From Nemania diffusa (taxonomy: Eukaryota; Ascomycota; Sordariomycetes; Xylariales; Xylariaceae): 64,000 nucleotides of DNA. The notes below the pieces were generated by a model that ran no database searches, was not told the origin of the DNA, and saw only the letters and a list, made by a program, of their open reading frames with translations. Shown in pieces: positions 24,960 to 37,963 of the stretch. Position 1 is the stretch's first letter. Each line of letters opens with the position of its first letter. The stretch lies in NCBI GenBank assembly GCA_038501195.1, contig JBBPUQ010000008.1, positions 1,932,501 through 1,996,500 of the forward strand. Reading direction: 5' to 3'. A program made the position numbers and the translations under genes.

Positions 24960-25267
24960 TATTAATAAAACTTTATATATATATATATATATAAAAATTT
25001 AAAATAATTTATAAAATTTAAATTTTATTTTTAAATTTTAAAGTTTTATATTAATTTATATATATATTTTATAAAAAAAAATATAACTAAAAAAGTTATA
25101 TATAAATTATTTATATATATATATATATATAATTTATAAGTTTTATAAATTTTAATAAGTTTTTATATTTTTTATTTATTTAATTATTTAATAAAAATTA
25201 TAATTTAAGTTTTAATTATATATATTTAATATATATATATAAATTTTATTAAATTATTAGTTTAATA
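24960..25267 (-). repeat. 5' LTR relic of copy A
   Basis: 308 bp, direct repeat of 19393-19700 with scattered C/T and G/A differences, as expected if mutation struck each LTR independently. It is followed by TAAAT, the right target duplication. Confidence 0.92.
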
Positions 25268-27109
25268 TAAATTATATTAATAATTATAATTATATAATAT
25301 TTATTTTATTAATAAATTAATTAAATAATTTATAAATAAATATTATAATTAATATTAAATTAATTATAATATAAATATAATAATTAATTAATATAATAAT
25401 TATATAAATATATTTATATATATTTAAATTTAAAATTATTTTAATTATTTAAAAAGTTTATATATAAAATATTATTATTTTTATTTTTATATAATATTAT
25501 AATTTTAATTTAATTAAAAATTTATTTATTATTATATATTAAATATATATAATAATTTAAAATTTTTATATAAAAACTTTAAATATAAAAAAATTATTTT
25601 AATTAAATTAATATAATTTAAAGTTTTTATTTTTATATTTATTAAATATTTTAAATTAAATATATATTATATAATTATATAAATATTTTATTTTAAATAA
25701 TAAAAAATTTAAAATATATTATATTAATATTAAATTTCTTTTATTATAATATATATTTAATTAAAATATTATATTTAAAAATAATTATTAAAATATAATA
25801 TATTATTTATAAAATTATATAAATTTATATATAATTTTATTATATATTAAAAACTTTGTATAAAAATATTAAATAGTTATTTATTTAATTAAAAATTATA
25901 TTTATTTTAAAATATTAAAAATTAATTTTTTTTATATATTTTTAAAAAACTTAAATTATTATAATTATTTTAGAATTTTTTTTATAAATTATAACTTTAT
26001 TTAAAATTATAAAATATAATTTTAAAATTTTAAATTTATAAAAATAAAATTTTTTAATTAAATTATATAAAATATTATAAAAATAATAATAAAATAAAAT
26101 AATTTATATTTATTATATTTTAATAAAATTTTAATAAATTTAATATTTTAATTTTTTTTATTATATTAACTGTTTTAAATAAAAAATTATATTATTTATA
26201 TTAATATATAATAAAAAAAAAAATTTTTTTGTTAATAATAAATATTTTATTATATAAATTTAAAAATACTTTTATAATTTATTAATTTTATTAAAAAATT
26301 ATATATTAAATTAATATTAATTATTATATAATTATTAATAAATTAATTATAATAATATTATATTTTAATAAAAAATTAATAAATTAATAAAAATAATTAT
26401 ATAATTATAACTATTTAATTTTAAAAAATAAATATATAATAATATAAATAAATTATTTTTAAAGAAATATTTTAATAAACTTTTTATTATTTATTTAATT
26501 TTTTGCTATTAAAATTAAATTTAATTGTTTCGTTATAATTTTATTATTTATTTAAATAATAAATTTTAATAAATTTATAATTAAAATTTTAAAATAATAA
26601 TATTTTAAATATTATATTTAAATAATATTTATAAATAATAATTAAATTATTATTTTATATAAAAATAAATTAAATATTTATATTATATTATTATATTAAA
26701 TATAAATATTATATAATTTATTAATTATTATATAAATTAAAAAATTATAAAAAATTATAAAAACTTTTATATTTATTTATTAAATATATAATAATAATAT
26801 TAATATTAAAATTTAAATTAAATTTATATTTATATTAATTAATAACAACTATATAAATAATATATTATTAATTATAAATAAAATTAATAATATTAATAAA
26901 TTTTATTAAATTTATTTATTTTTTATAATTTTTATACATAATTATTAAAATATATATTTATAAAATAAAATAAATTATTAATTTAATATTAAAATTTTTT
27001 AATATAATTATTTAAATTATAATATAAAATAATATTTTATAAATTTATATATATTAATAATATTATATAAATTATTATATAATTAATATTTATATTATAA
27101 TTAATTTTT
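25268..27109. other. AT-rich desert 2b, no genes
   Basis: Near-pure A/T between two copia relics. About 26570-26632 matches 18178-18240, so sequence on both sides of copy A seems to share a second, older repeat family. No coding potential or RNA gene was seen. Confidence 0.7.
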
Positions 27110-29780
27110 TAAATATTTAATATAAATTTATTTTTATTGTTAATATTTTATAATTTTATATTTCTTAAAATAATATAATATTAATTTTAAATAATTTTTT
27201 TAATATTGTTTTTAATTTAATTTAATATTTATATATAAATTAAAATTTTATATATATTATTAATAATATAATTAATAGTTTTAATATATAAATAGTTTTT
27301 TATAAAATTATATTATTAATTTATTAATATATTTATATATTTAATATTTTAATATTTTATTTAAAATTTATTAAATATTAATAATAATTATTAAATTATA
27401 TAGTATTTTTAATTATAATGTATAAATAATATATTATAAAAAAAAAGGTTTTATATAATAATTAATTTTTTATAAAAAAAAAAACTTTTATTTATTTATT
27501 AAAATATTTAAATATTAATATTATTTAATATATTTAAAAATAAAAATTAAATTATTATTAATTTATAATTTTATAATTATAAATTTATTAAAATTATTTT
27601 TAATATATATTAAATATTAAATATATATAAATATTTTTATATTTTAATTTATTATAATAATATTTATAATATATATTAAATTAATATATTTTTAATTTTA
27701 TTAATATATATAATAATTATATTATTTTAAATAAATTATTTATTTAATATTAAAATTTAATATAATAATAATAGTAATATTAAATTAAATTATTAATATT
27801 TATATTAAATTTAAAATTTTATTATTATTTTTATAATTTTATATAATTAAAATTTAATTATTACTTTTTAATAAATATAAATAGTTTTTTTTAATTTAGT
27901 TTTATATTAAAGTTATAATTATTTAATATTTTAAAATTTTTTATATAAATTTATTTTTTTATATAATAAATTAATTATAATATTATGTTTTTTAATTATA
28001 AAAACTTTATTTATTTTAAATTTATTTAATTTAATTAATATTAATTTTTATATAAATATTATTAAATATTTTTAAATAACAAAATTTATTATAATTAATT
28101 ATAAAAATTATTTTAAAAATTAATAAATTAAATATAATATTATTTAATTTAATATTATTATTTAAAAATTTTATAAATGTTTATATTATTTTTTTTTATA
28201 TATAATAATATATTATTATAAAATTTATAGTAAAGTTATATATAATATAATTAAATAGTTTGTAAAATATTAAATTTTAATAATAATATAATATATTTTA
28301 AATAATATTTATAAAAAAAAACTTTATAAAATTAATTATTAAATATAAAATATTAATTTTAAATATTTAATCATTTATAATAATTTTATAATTTTTTATT
28401 TTATAAAATAACTTTTAATTTTTAATTAATTAATATTAAAATAATTAAATAATAAATTTATATTTTATTATAATTATTTAAATAAAATTTAATTAATTTA
28501 ATTATAATTAAAATAATTATTATTTAAATATATTTTATTTATATTAAAATAAATATATATAAAATTTTAATTTTAATTATATGTTATAATATATTAATTA
28601 TTTTTTAAAAATATTATAAAATATTAATATTTAATTTTATATATATATATATTATTTATAATAAAAATATAATTAATATATTAAAATATTATTTTTTTTA
28701 TTTTTTATTTTATTATTTAATTTATTATTTAATTTATTATTTTATAATAAATTTATTTTATTTTTAATTTTAAAAATTTTTTTATTAAATATTTATACTA
28801 TAATTTATAAATTAAAAAATAATATATTAATTATAAATTTTTAATTAATTAAAAAAACTTTAAATTAAAATATATTAAAATAAAATTATATAATAATTAA
28901 ACTATTTAATATATATTATATAAATTATAATTTATTAATTAAAAATTTAAAAATTTTAAATATTATTTTTATTAAATTGTTTTTTTATTTAAATAAAAAT
29001 AAAAATAATTTAATTTATATAATATTAATTATAATTAATTATTTAAATTAAATATTTATTAAATATTATATAAACTTTATTTTATTTAATTTATAATTTA
29101 AAAAAATATTATATTATAATATTTTTAATATTTTTTAATTAATAATATATTAAAATAAAAGTTTATAATTTTTATTAATATAATATATTTTTATAAATTT
29201 AATATATTTAAATATTTAAATATTATTAATTATAATATTATTATTTTTTTATATATAATTATTTATTTTTATATATATATTATTTAATAATATATATAAA
29301 TTTGTTTTTAATTATTTAATTTTAAATATATTTATAAATTATTTATTTTTAATATTTAATTTTATAATATTTTTAATATATTAATAATATTAATAATAAT
29401 ATTTTAAATTAATTTAATTATATTTTTATAATTAAATTTATTTTTATTATATAAAGTTATTAATTTATTAAATTATATTTATTATTATTATTTTAAATAT
29501 AAATAATAATAAATATAAAAATAATTAAAATAATTAAAATAATAACTTAATAATATATTATAAAAATTATTTTTAATTATAATTAATTTTTAATATAAAT
29601 ATAATTATTAATTTATATTTATATTTTATAATTATTAATTAATATTAATAAAATATTATATATATATATATATATAATTTATAAATTTTATAAATATTAA
29701 TAAATTATATTATATATTTTTTATTAAAATTATTATATTTTATATATTATATATTATATATATTTCAAAAAAATTCAAAA
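27110..29780 (-). mobile_element. Truncated RIP-degraded copia relic (copy B)
   Basis: Aligns in order with copy A. About 27110-27300 matches 19860-20080; about 27300-27430 matches 20340-20480; about 27560-27740 matches 20720-20900; about 29420-29480 matches 24520-24570; about 29600-29660 matches 24930-24980. The right end holds an internally deleted version of the 308-bp LTR (about 29643-29780). Total length is less than half of a full element, so it has large deletions, and I saw no left LTR. Same reverse orientation as copy A, but older by its indels. Confidence 0.7.
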
Positions 29781-32179
29781 ATTATATAATTAATAATTAT
29801 TATAATATTATTTTTAAAAAATATATATATTATAAAATAATTAAAATTAATAAATAATTAAATTAATATTATTATATTATTATTTTTAATTTAATTTATA
29901 TAAATATATTTAAATATATATAATTAAAGTTTTATTAATATATATAAATAAAATTTATATATTTATATATTAATATAAAAAATAAAAAATTAAATATATA
30001 TTTAAATTTTATAAATTATTTTAATTATTTATATATATAATTTTAATAATAATTATATATATTAAAAACTTTAAAATATAAACTTAATAATAATATTATA
30101 TAATTAAATAATATAAAAATATTTATTAATTAATAAAAAATTATAAATAAATTTATAAAATTATTATAAAAACAATATAAAAAAATATAAATATTTTAAT
30201 ATTTTAAAAAATTAAATTGTTTTATTATTAATATTAATTATAAAATTAATATAAATATTTTATTAATATATAAAACTTAAAATCAAATTTAATTTTAAAT
30301 TTATATTTTATATTAAAAAAAATTAATTATAAAAATAAATTAATTAATTTATTATATTAAATAATTTTATATATTTTTTAAAATTAATAATATTTTATTT
30401 ATAAATTAATTAATATATATAAAATAATAACAATATTATAAAATATTAATAAATTAAAAATTTAAAATAAATATTTTAAATTTATTTATTATTAATAAAT
30501 AATAATATTATAATAATAAAACTTTATTTAAATTTAAAATATTATAAAAAGAAAATATTAATAATATAATTTAATTTTTATATAATAAAATTAATATATT
30601 TATTATATTTAAAATTATTTATTTATATATATTATTTAAAATATTATTAAAATAATAATTATATTTTTATTTATATTAAATATAAATATATATTATAATA
30701 TTATTATATTAATTATAATTTATTAATTAATTTATTTATATTATATTTTAATATTTTTAATTTTTATTATATAAATAATTTTTTATAATATTATATTAAT
30801 TATATTTTATAATTAATTTTTATTTTATTTTATTTTTATAAATATTAATATTTATAATTATTAATATATTTTATTTAAAAAATTAAAAATTTAATAATTT
30901 AATTTTTTATATTAATATATAATTTAAAATATAAATTAAATTATTATTTTTTTATATTATAAAGTTATTATAACTTTATAATAATAATATAATTAAATTA
31001 ATATATTATATTAATTATAATTTTTTATAATATTTAATATAAAATATAATTTAAACTTTAATATTATAAATAATAAATTATAAAATTTAATTATTTAATT
31101 TAAAATATTTATAATTATTTATTAAATTATATTTATTAAAATTAAATTAAATTAAAATTTAAAAATTAAATGATTTAAAATAAAATATTTATATATAAAA
31201 ATAATTATTTAATAATTTATTTATTATTAATTATAATTTATAAATTAAATTATATTTAATTTTTATATTAAATTTAAAACATTTAAATAATTAAATTAAT
31301 AATTAAAATTTTTAAACTTTTTTTATAATGTATAATTATATTTTATTATAATAATAAAAATAAAATAAATATATTTAATATATAAATTTTAATTATAAAA
31401 TTAATATTTTATAAATATTATTATTATATTAAAACTTTTAATTATTTTTTTAATTTAAAATAAATATATTATATTTTTTATAAAATATATTTATTTATTT
31501 TATAATATATAATTAAATATTAATTTTATATTTATATTTTGTTTTTTATATAAATATTTGTTTATTTTCTTTAAATAATTAATATAGCTTTCAATAAAAG
31601 CTTTTTTTTAAAAAAATTTATATTTATTTAATAATAAACTAAATATTAATTTATAATAATTATTTATTTATAATATAAAACATTAAAATATAAATATATT
31701 AAAATATATTTATATAATGTTTATATAAAATAATATTTTTTAATAAATAATTACTTTTAAAATATATTATTAAAAATAAAATTTATTTATTATATTTTAT
31801 AATATTTTTAAAATTAGTTTTTTTTAAAAATATATTTATAATATTTTTATTTTAAATAAATATAATTTAATAATTTTATTAATTTATATTTATTTTTTAA
31901 ATTTATTAATTAATATTAATATATTTATAATTATAATATTAAATAAATAATATATATTTAAATTTTTAATTAATTATTTATATTTATATATATTATTAAT
32001 TTATATTAAAAATATTTTAAAACTATTATATTTTTATAATAATTATAATAATATATTTGTTATATTTAATTTTTAATTAAAATTATTTAAATTTTTTTAA
32101 ATTTAAATATTATTAATTTATTTTTATAAAATTTATTATATATAACAAAATTTATAAAAAAACTTATTAATATTAAATA
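29781..32179. other. AT-rich desert 2c, no genes
   Basis: Near-pure A/T with no open frames. Probably mutated repeats, but I could not align it to the copia family by eye. Confidence 0.6.
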
Positions 32180-32327
32180 TATTTATTATTTATTATTTAT
32201 TATTTATTATTTATTATTTATTATTTATTATTTATTATTTATTATTTATTATTTATTATTTATTATTTATTATTTATTATTTATTATTTATTATTTATTA
32301 TTTATTATTTATTATTTATTATTATTA

Positions 32328-32363
<36 letters not shown>

Positions 32364-33205
32364 TATTTATTATATTTATTTATTATTATTTATTTATTAT
32401 TATTATTTTTATTATTATTATATTTATTATTATTTATTATTTATTATTATTTATTTATTATTATTATTTTTATTATTATTATATTTATTATTATTTATTA
32501 TTTATTATTATTTATTTATTATTATTTATTATTTATTATTATTTATTTACTATATTTATTTATTATTATTATTTATTTTATTTTTTATTATTTTTTATTA
32601 TTTATTATTATTTATTTATTATATTTATTTATTATTATTATATTTATTATTATTTATTAATTATTATTATTTATTTATTATTATTATATTTATTATTATT
32701 TATTAATTATTATTTATTAATTATTATTATTTATTAATTATTATTATTTATTTATTATTATTATATTTATTATTATTTATTTATTATATTTATTTATTAT
32801 TATTTATTTATTATTATTATTTTTATTATTATTATTTATTTATTATTATTATTTTTATTATTATTATATTTATTATTATTTATTATTTATTATTATTTAT
32901 TTACTATATTTATTTATTATTATTATTTATTTTATTTTTTATTATTTTTTATTATTTATTATTATTTATTTATTATATTTATTTATTATTATTATTTATT
33001 TATTATTATTATATTTATTATTATTTATTAATTATTATTATTTATTTATTATTATTATATTTATTATTATTTATTTATTATATTTATTTATTATTATTAT
33101 ATTTATTATTATTTATTAATTATTATTATTTATTAATTATTATTATTTATTTATTATTATTATATTTATTATTATTTATTTATTATATTTATTTATTATT
33201 TATTA
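32180..33205. repeat. (TTTATTA)n and TTA/TTTA satellite tract
   Basis: Starts with about 20 nearly perfect copies of a 7-bp unit (32180-32320). It continues as about 900 bp of interrupted TTA and TTTA units. Within this part a longer block is duplicated: the only two TTTACTATA words lie at about 32546 and 32900, 354 bp apart, with closely matching surroundings. This points to slippage followed by larger unit duplication. Confidence 0.85.
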
Positions 33206-36200
33206 ATATTTAATATTATTTTAAAATTTTTTAATAAAATTTCAGTAAATTTATTTTTAAAAAAACAATAAAAATGTTTTATTAAAATTATTACTAAAGT
33301 AATTAATATATAATAATATATATTTAATATTTACAAGTTTAATTTTATAAAATTTATAAATTAAATATAAAATATAGTTAAAATAATTTAAAAATAAAAA
33401 AATATATTATAATTTTAAAACTTTATATTAAAAAGTTTTAATTATTAAACAAATATATTGCTATAAATTTTATATTTTAACTTTTGTTTTTATTAATAGA
33501 ACATTTATTTATTTCGTAGTTTTTTTTGCTGCTTGTTTTTTGTTTAAAATATTACTAAAGCGTTTATAATTAAAATTATATATATTAGTTGCAAGTATAT
33601 TTGATATATTTAAAGCTTTTTGCAGTAGTAGCAGTTTATTTAAACTATTAAATCTTTAATTAAATAAACTACAAGCTTTTTTATTTATTATTTTTTTTTA
33701 ATAGTTTGATTTAATCAAGTTTGATTTATTATAATTACTTATAACGAACAAAGCTGTAGCTGTTTTAAAGTAGCTTATATAAGTTCTGATAAAATTAAAT
33801 TTGCTAATATTTGCTTTACTATATATTAGTTTAAACGTTAGTATTAAAAGCAAATTATATATTAACTTTATAATAATTTTATATTAGTAATTATATTTAT
33901 ATTTATAAGTTTAACTGATTATATTTTTTTTAATTTATAGTTTATTTATATACTTTTGTTTAATTTAAGTTTTATTATTTATAATTGTTTTAGTTGCAAT
34001 TAAAACTGTTATATTTGTTTTTTTGTTTTTTAACTTATAACTAGTTAGCTTTAAAACATTTAAAACTAATTGAGTTTTTTAAGCTTTTTTTAAATTTTTA
34101 TTTTTTTTGTTGCAAATATAAAACGTTGTACTAATATTGATTGTTAAACTATTATTAGTTTTAACTTTATAATATTTAATAATATTGCTTAAAATAAAAA
34201 GTATATAAGTATTAACAAATAAAACATTTGCTAATATATTATTTTCTAAAGTAATTTATTTAAAAAGATTTATACTTATTTTTATATAGTTTTTATATAT
34301 TTAGTTTATAATAGTAAAAAAAATAAGAATTTAATTAATAAAGCTTATATAATTATTATATAAATTATATATATATATATTAATTAAATTGAAACTATAA
34401 ATATATTTGATTTTATTAATACAATTAATATAGCTAATATTACTGCGAATATATACTGCTATAATTAACTAAAATATAAACGAAACTTTTTTAATTATAA
34501 GATTTCGATTTAGAATAGTTTTGTATATGCTTTAATTTTTTGCAGTTTATATATTTTGTAAAACTAACAGAAAAAACAATAATAAACTAAAGCGTTAAAA
34601 TAATATAAACAAAATAAAAAAAAAACAAGTAATAATATATTAAATAACAATAAAAAATTAATTAATAAAAACAGAGCAAATAAAAATTGAACTAAAAATA
34701 TAATAATAAATAATAAAACTTGCTAAAGTTGTTGTAACAAAAGAAATAAAAATGTAATAATTTCTATTAAAAGCAAATATTGATTATATATGTAGATTTT
34801 TCAGTATAAATTTTGTTTATATATTGTTAAATATAAATAGTTTGTTATAAAGCAGTGTTTATTATATATTATATAAAGCAATAAGTATAAATAATAAATA
34901 AAAAAAAACAGTAAATAATAATAGTAAATAAATATAAAATATAGTAATTAAAAAAGTATAAAAACAATATAGCTAAAACAAGTTTAATTAAATTAAAATA
35001 ATATTATATTTTATAGTTTAAATTTAATTATATAAAAAGTTAAATATATTTTATAATATTTATATATATAAAGCTTTATATTTTTTTAGTTTATTTAATT
35101 TTATATTATTAAACTTTTTAATTATTAAATATAATAATTTAACTATAAATAATTTAAAACTTTAATATATTATTTATTTTTTTATTGTTTATTTATTTTT
35201 TTTTTTATTATTAATATATTTATATTGCTTTTTTGTAATATATACAGCTTTAGTTTATATTTCAATTTTTTTTTTAATTTAATTAAGCTAAACTTTTAAT
35301 TTTTACAAATTTGTTATTTTTGCTATTTTTATTGTAAATTTAGCGAAAATTTCCAAAAACTTTAACTTTTTTTTTTTTTTTATATTTTTTAGTTTTATAT
35401 TAATTAACAAATATTTATTTATATTTAATTCATTAAAATTAAAATTTACTAATATAAAGCGAATATTTTTTGCTTTATTTAAAATAATAGTAGTTTATAC
35501 AAATACTTTTAAAACTTGTGCTATTTATAACAATATATTGTTTTATTGAGCTATTATAATTTTTTTGTTAATATATATAATATATTACTTTTATTTTAGT
35601 TCTGTTAAATATATATAGTGCAATAGCAGTTATATATTTAACTCGATTGATTTTTTATTTTATATTTTTTAGTTTTTTATTTTTATAAATTATAACAAAG
35701 TTAACTAAACGCTAAATAATTTATAATAAATTATATTAGTTTAATATAATGTAATATATATTAAAAGATTATATTTTAAATTTATTTAAAATATAATAAA
35801 CTTTATTATAAAAAAACTAAAAAAATGTTTTAATAATTTAAATAGTTTTAATTATAAAAATATTATAGTTTTTAAAATAATTAAAAACAATTAGTAAATA
35901 TTACTAGTTATATCAAATAGTATTAATTAAAAAAAAAAATATAATAATAACTAAAATAAAAAATTAATAATATATAAATAATAAAAAAAAAATAAATAAA
36001 ATAAAATATAATAAAAATATATAAAAAAAGATTTTTGTAAAATATAAAAAAGTTAAAAAACATAAAAAACAGAAATAAATAGTTTAAATATTAATAAATT
36101 AATAAATAAAAAACTATATTAATTAATTAATATTTAAATTAATTATATATTTTAATATTGCTTTATATATTTTTGTATTTTTATAAACTTTAATAATATT

Positions 36201-37360
36201 ATATTATTAATTATATATTTAATTAAGTTTAATTTTAATAAATTATTTATATATTTTATACAATATAATTAAAATTACTGCAATTTTATATAGCAAAAAA
36301 AAAACAATATATTAAAAATTAAAAAATAAAATATATTATTTAGTAGTATTATTTTTATTTTAATTAATTATGTTTTAATTTTTTAAATGTTTTATTATAT
36401 AATATATTAATAAAGTAATCAAAATATTATATAGTAATATTGCTATAGTTATAATATAAATAATATATTTATATAAATTTATATTTTTGTTAATAATATA
36501 AATTTATTTTTAAAAGTTTTAATTAAAAAATATATTAACTAAATTTTTTAGCTTTAATAAAAATATATATATTATTTAATTAAATTATATTTATATTATT
36601 TAAAACATTTTTAAATTTTTGAAGCTATTAATAATTAAAAATAATACTTTTAAAAATATTAAAACAATATTTATTAATATAATATATTATAGCTACTATA
36701 AAATATATTTACTAATAAATTAAAATAAACTTATATAATATAAAAAAACTTTAAATTTTTTAAAAAATTAGCTATTAAAATTAATACTACTAAAAATATA
36801 AAAATAATATTTATTAATATAAAATATTATTGCTACTACTTAATATATTTACTAACAAATTAAAATATATTTATATAATATAAAATTAATTAAAATAGCT
36901 AAAAATATTTATAATTAAAATTAATACTGCTAAAAATATAAAAACAATATTTGTTAATATAAAATATAGTTATAACTAGCAAATATATTTACTAATAAAT
37001 TAAAAATTATTTATATAGTTTAAAACAAATTAAAATATTTAAAAATATTTGTAGTTATTTTTAATATTATTAAAAATATAAAAATAAAATTTATTTATAT
37101 AAAATTATATAGTAACTATAACAATTATAATAAATAAAATAAAATTAATAAAAAAATAAAATATATAAATTATATAAAATTAATATATTTATAAATTATA
37201 TATAACAAATTTAATTTAAAAAAACTATATTTAATTTATATAGCTATTTTAAAATATAATTAAATTAACTATATATATATTAATTTATATAAAAGTTTAA
37301 ATGAATTATTATTGGATTAAAAAAATAATTATAAAAAATTAAATTGCAAGTTTGATTTAA
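33206..37360. other. AT-rich region with intermediate GC, no genes
   Basis: AT-rich, but with clearly more G/C than deserts 1 and 2: some lines reach about 20 percent, for example 33721-33780 with 14 of 60. Surviving C is often in AGCT, TGC or AAC contexts, and CpG is present now and then. No long open frame exists. It looks like mutated sequence at an earlier stage of decay, or from a different parent. It contains a 140-bp tandem array at its right end. Confidence 0.65.
36600..37130. repeat. 140-bp tandem repeat, about 4 units
   Basis: The landmark TTAATAC/TTAATAT followed by TAAAAATATAAAA recurs at about 36641, 36781, 36921 and 37061, exactly 140 bp apart. The rest of each unit also aligns: AATATTTATTAATATA, then a TTTACTAATAAATTAAAAT word. 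Units differ mainly by transitions. The array sits just inside the edge of the AT block. Confidence 0.85.
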
Positions 37361-37963
37361 AAAGAAAAGTAAAAGAAAAAAGTAGGCCCAGTGGTGTCGG
37401 CATAATTACCTAAATTGAATTATGAGACAGTAAGCCCTGTGGGCGACCGTAACTGTGGTGTGCTGTGATGGCCAGCGACACGGTGAGCGAGACATGTGCC
37501 TTATCTACTTACCTATCTAGCGTAGCGGCTATGCCACTTACACGCTCTTACATGCTCCTTCATGCTGCCGCCGTTGCATTTGTCTGGTCGTGTCACGTGG
37601 CACTTGGAGACGTCCGGATGGCCTCGTCCCTATTCGTGCTCGCCGGCGCACGCGCTCGTCGACGTTGTAGGAATGAATATTAACCGTAGCCGTTCACTTG
37701 GGGGTCGTCGTTTTGGCTTCCTAATGGAACCGAGGTCACGGATCATGGCGCCGCCGATTCTCGCCGACCACCGGAGAAATATCAAACACGGCTCCACCTC
37801 TCCTTTTATAAACTGACCACATTGTCCCGTCCTGTCCTGTCGCAACTTGACTCCTTTTCTCCTTGTTTCCTTTCTCTCCAAGCCCGCCCGACCGTCCGTC
37901 CGTTGGCGCTGCAGTTCGTTCACCTGAGACCACCCTCCCCTCTCAACCACCCAGCCAGACAAG
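37361..37963 (+). promoter_or_regulatory. Desert/gene-island boundary and carrier promoter
   Basis: Composition switches sharply from AT-desert to balanced DNA at about 37380. Short open frames here look random. Just upstream of the carrier gene there is a TATA-like TTTTATAAAC at about 37804 and then a strongly pyrimidine-rich stretch (CCTGTCCTGTC, CTCC, TTTC runs) to the ATG at 37964, a common layout for highly expressed fungal housekeeping genes. Confidence 0.5.

Larger units (their letters stand above)
19393..25267 (-). mobile_element. Full-length RIP-destroyed copia element (copy A)
   Basis: A 5875-bp relic of the same family as 10417-16331, in reverse orientation. If C is changed to T and G to A in the reverse complement of the intact LTR, the result matches 19393-19700 and 24960-25267 almost base for base, and both relic LTRs are exactly 308 bp. 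The leader next to the 5' LTR (reading leftward from 24959) also matches base for base over at least 150 bp after the same changes. A perfect target duplication TAAAT lies at 19388-19392 and 25268-25272. It is 40 bp shorter than the intact copy. All coding capacity has been lost to transitions. Surviving C/G are scattered and differ between its LTRs. Confidence 0.93.

Noticed and set aside
32180..32320. TTTATTA array as telomeric repeat or mutated telomere
   Set aside because: Mutating TTAGGG by transitions gives TTAAAA, which does not match the 7-bp unit, and unique gene-bearing DNA lies on both sides.
1..33205. AT deserts as inserted mitochondrial DNA
   Set aside because: A large part aligns with a transition-mutated nuclear copia element with target duplications, and no mitochondrial genes or tRNAs are visible.
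32180..33205. CRISPR array
   Set aside because: Simple-sequence satellite without unique spacers, in a eukaryotic genome.
37465..37933. Short open frames on both strands upstream of the carrier gene
   Set aside because: Mutually overlapping, no motif, and they occupy the likely promoter and 5' untranslated region.
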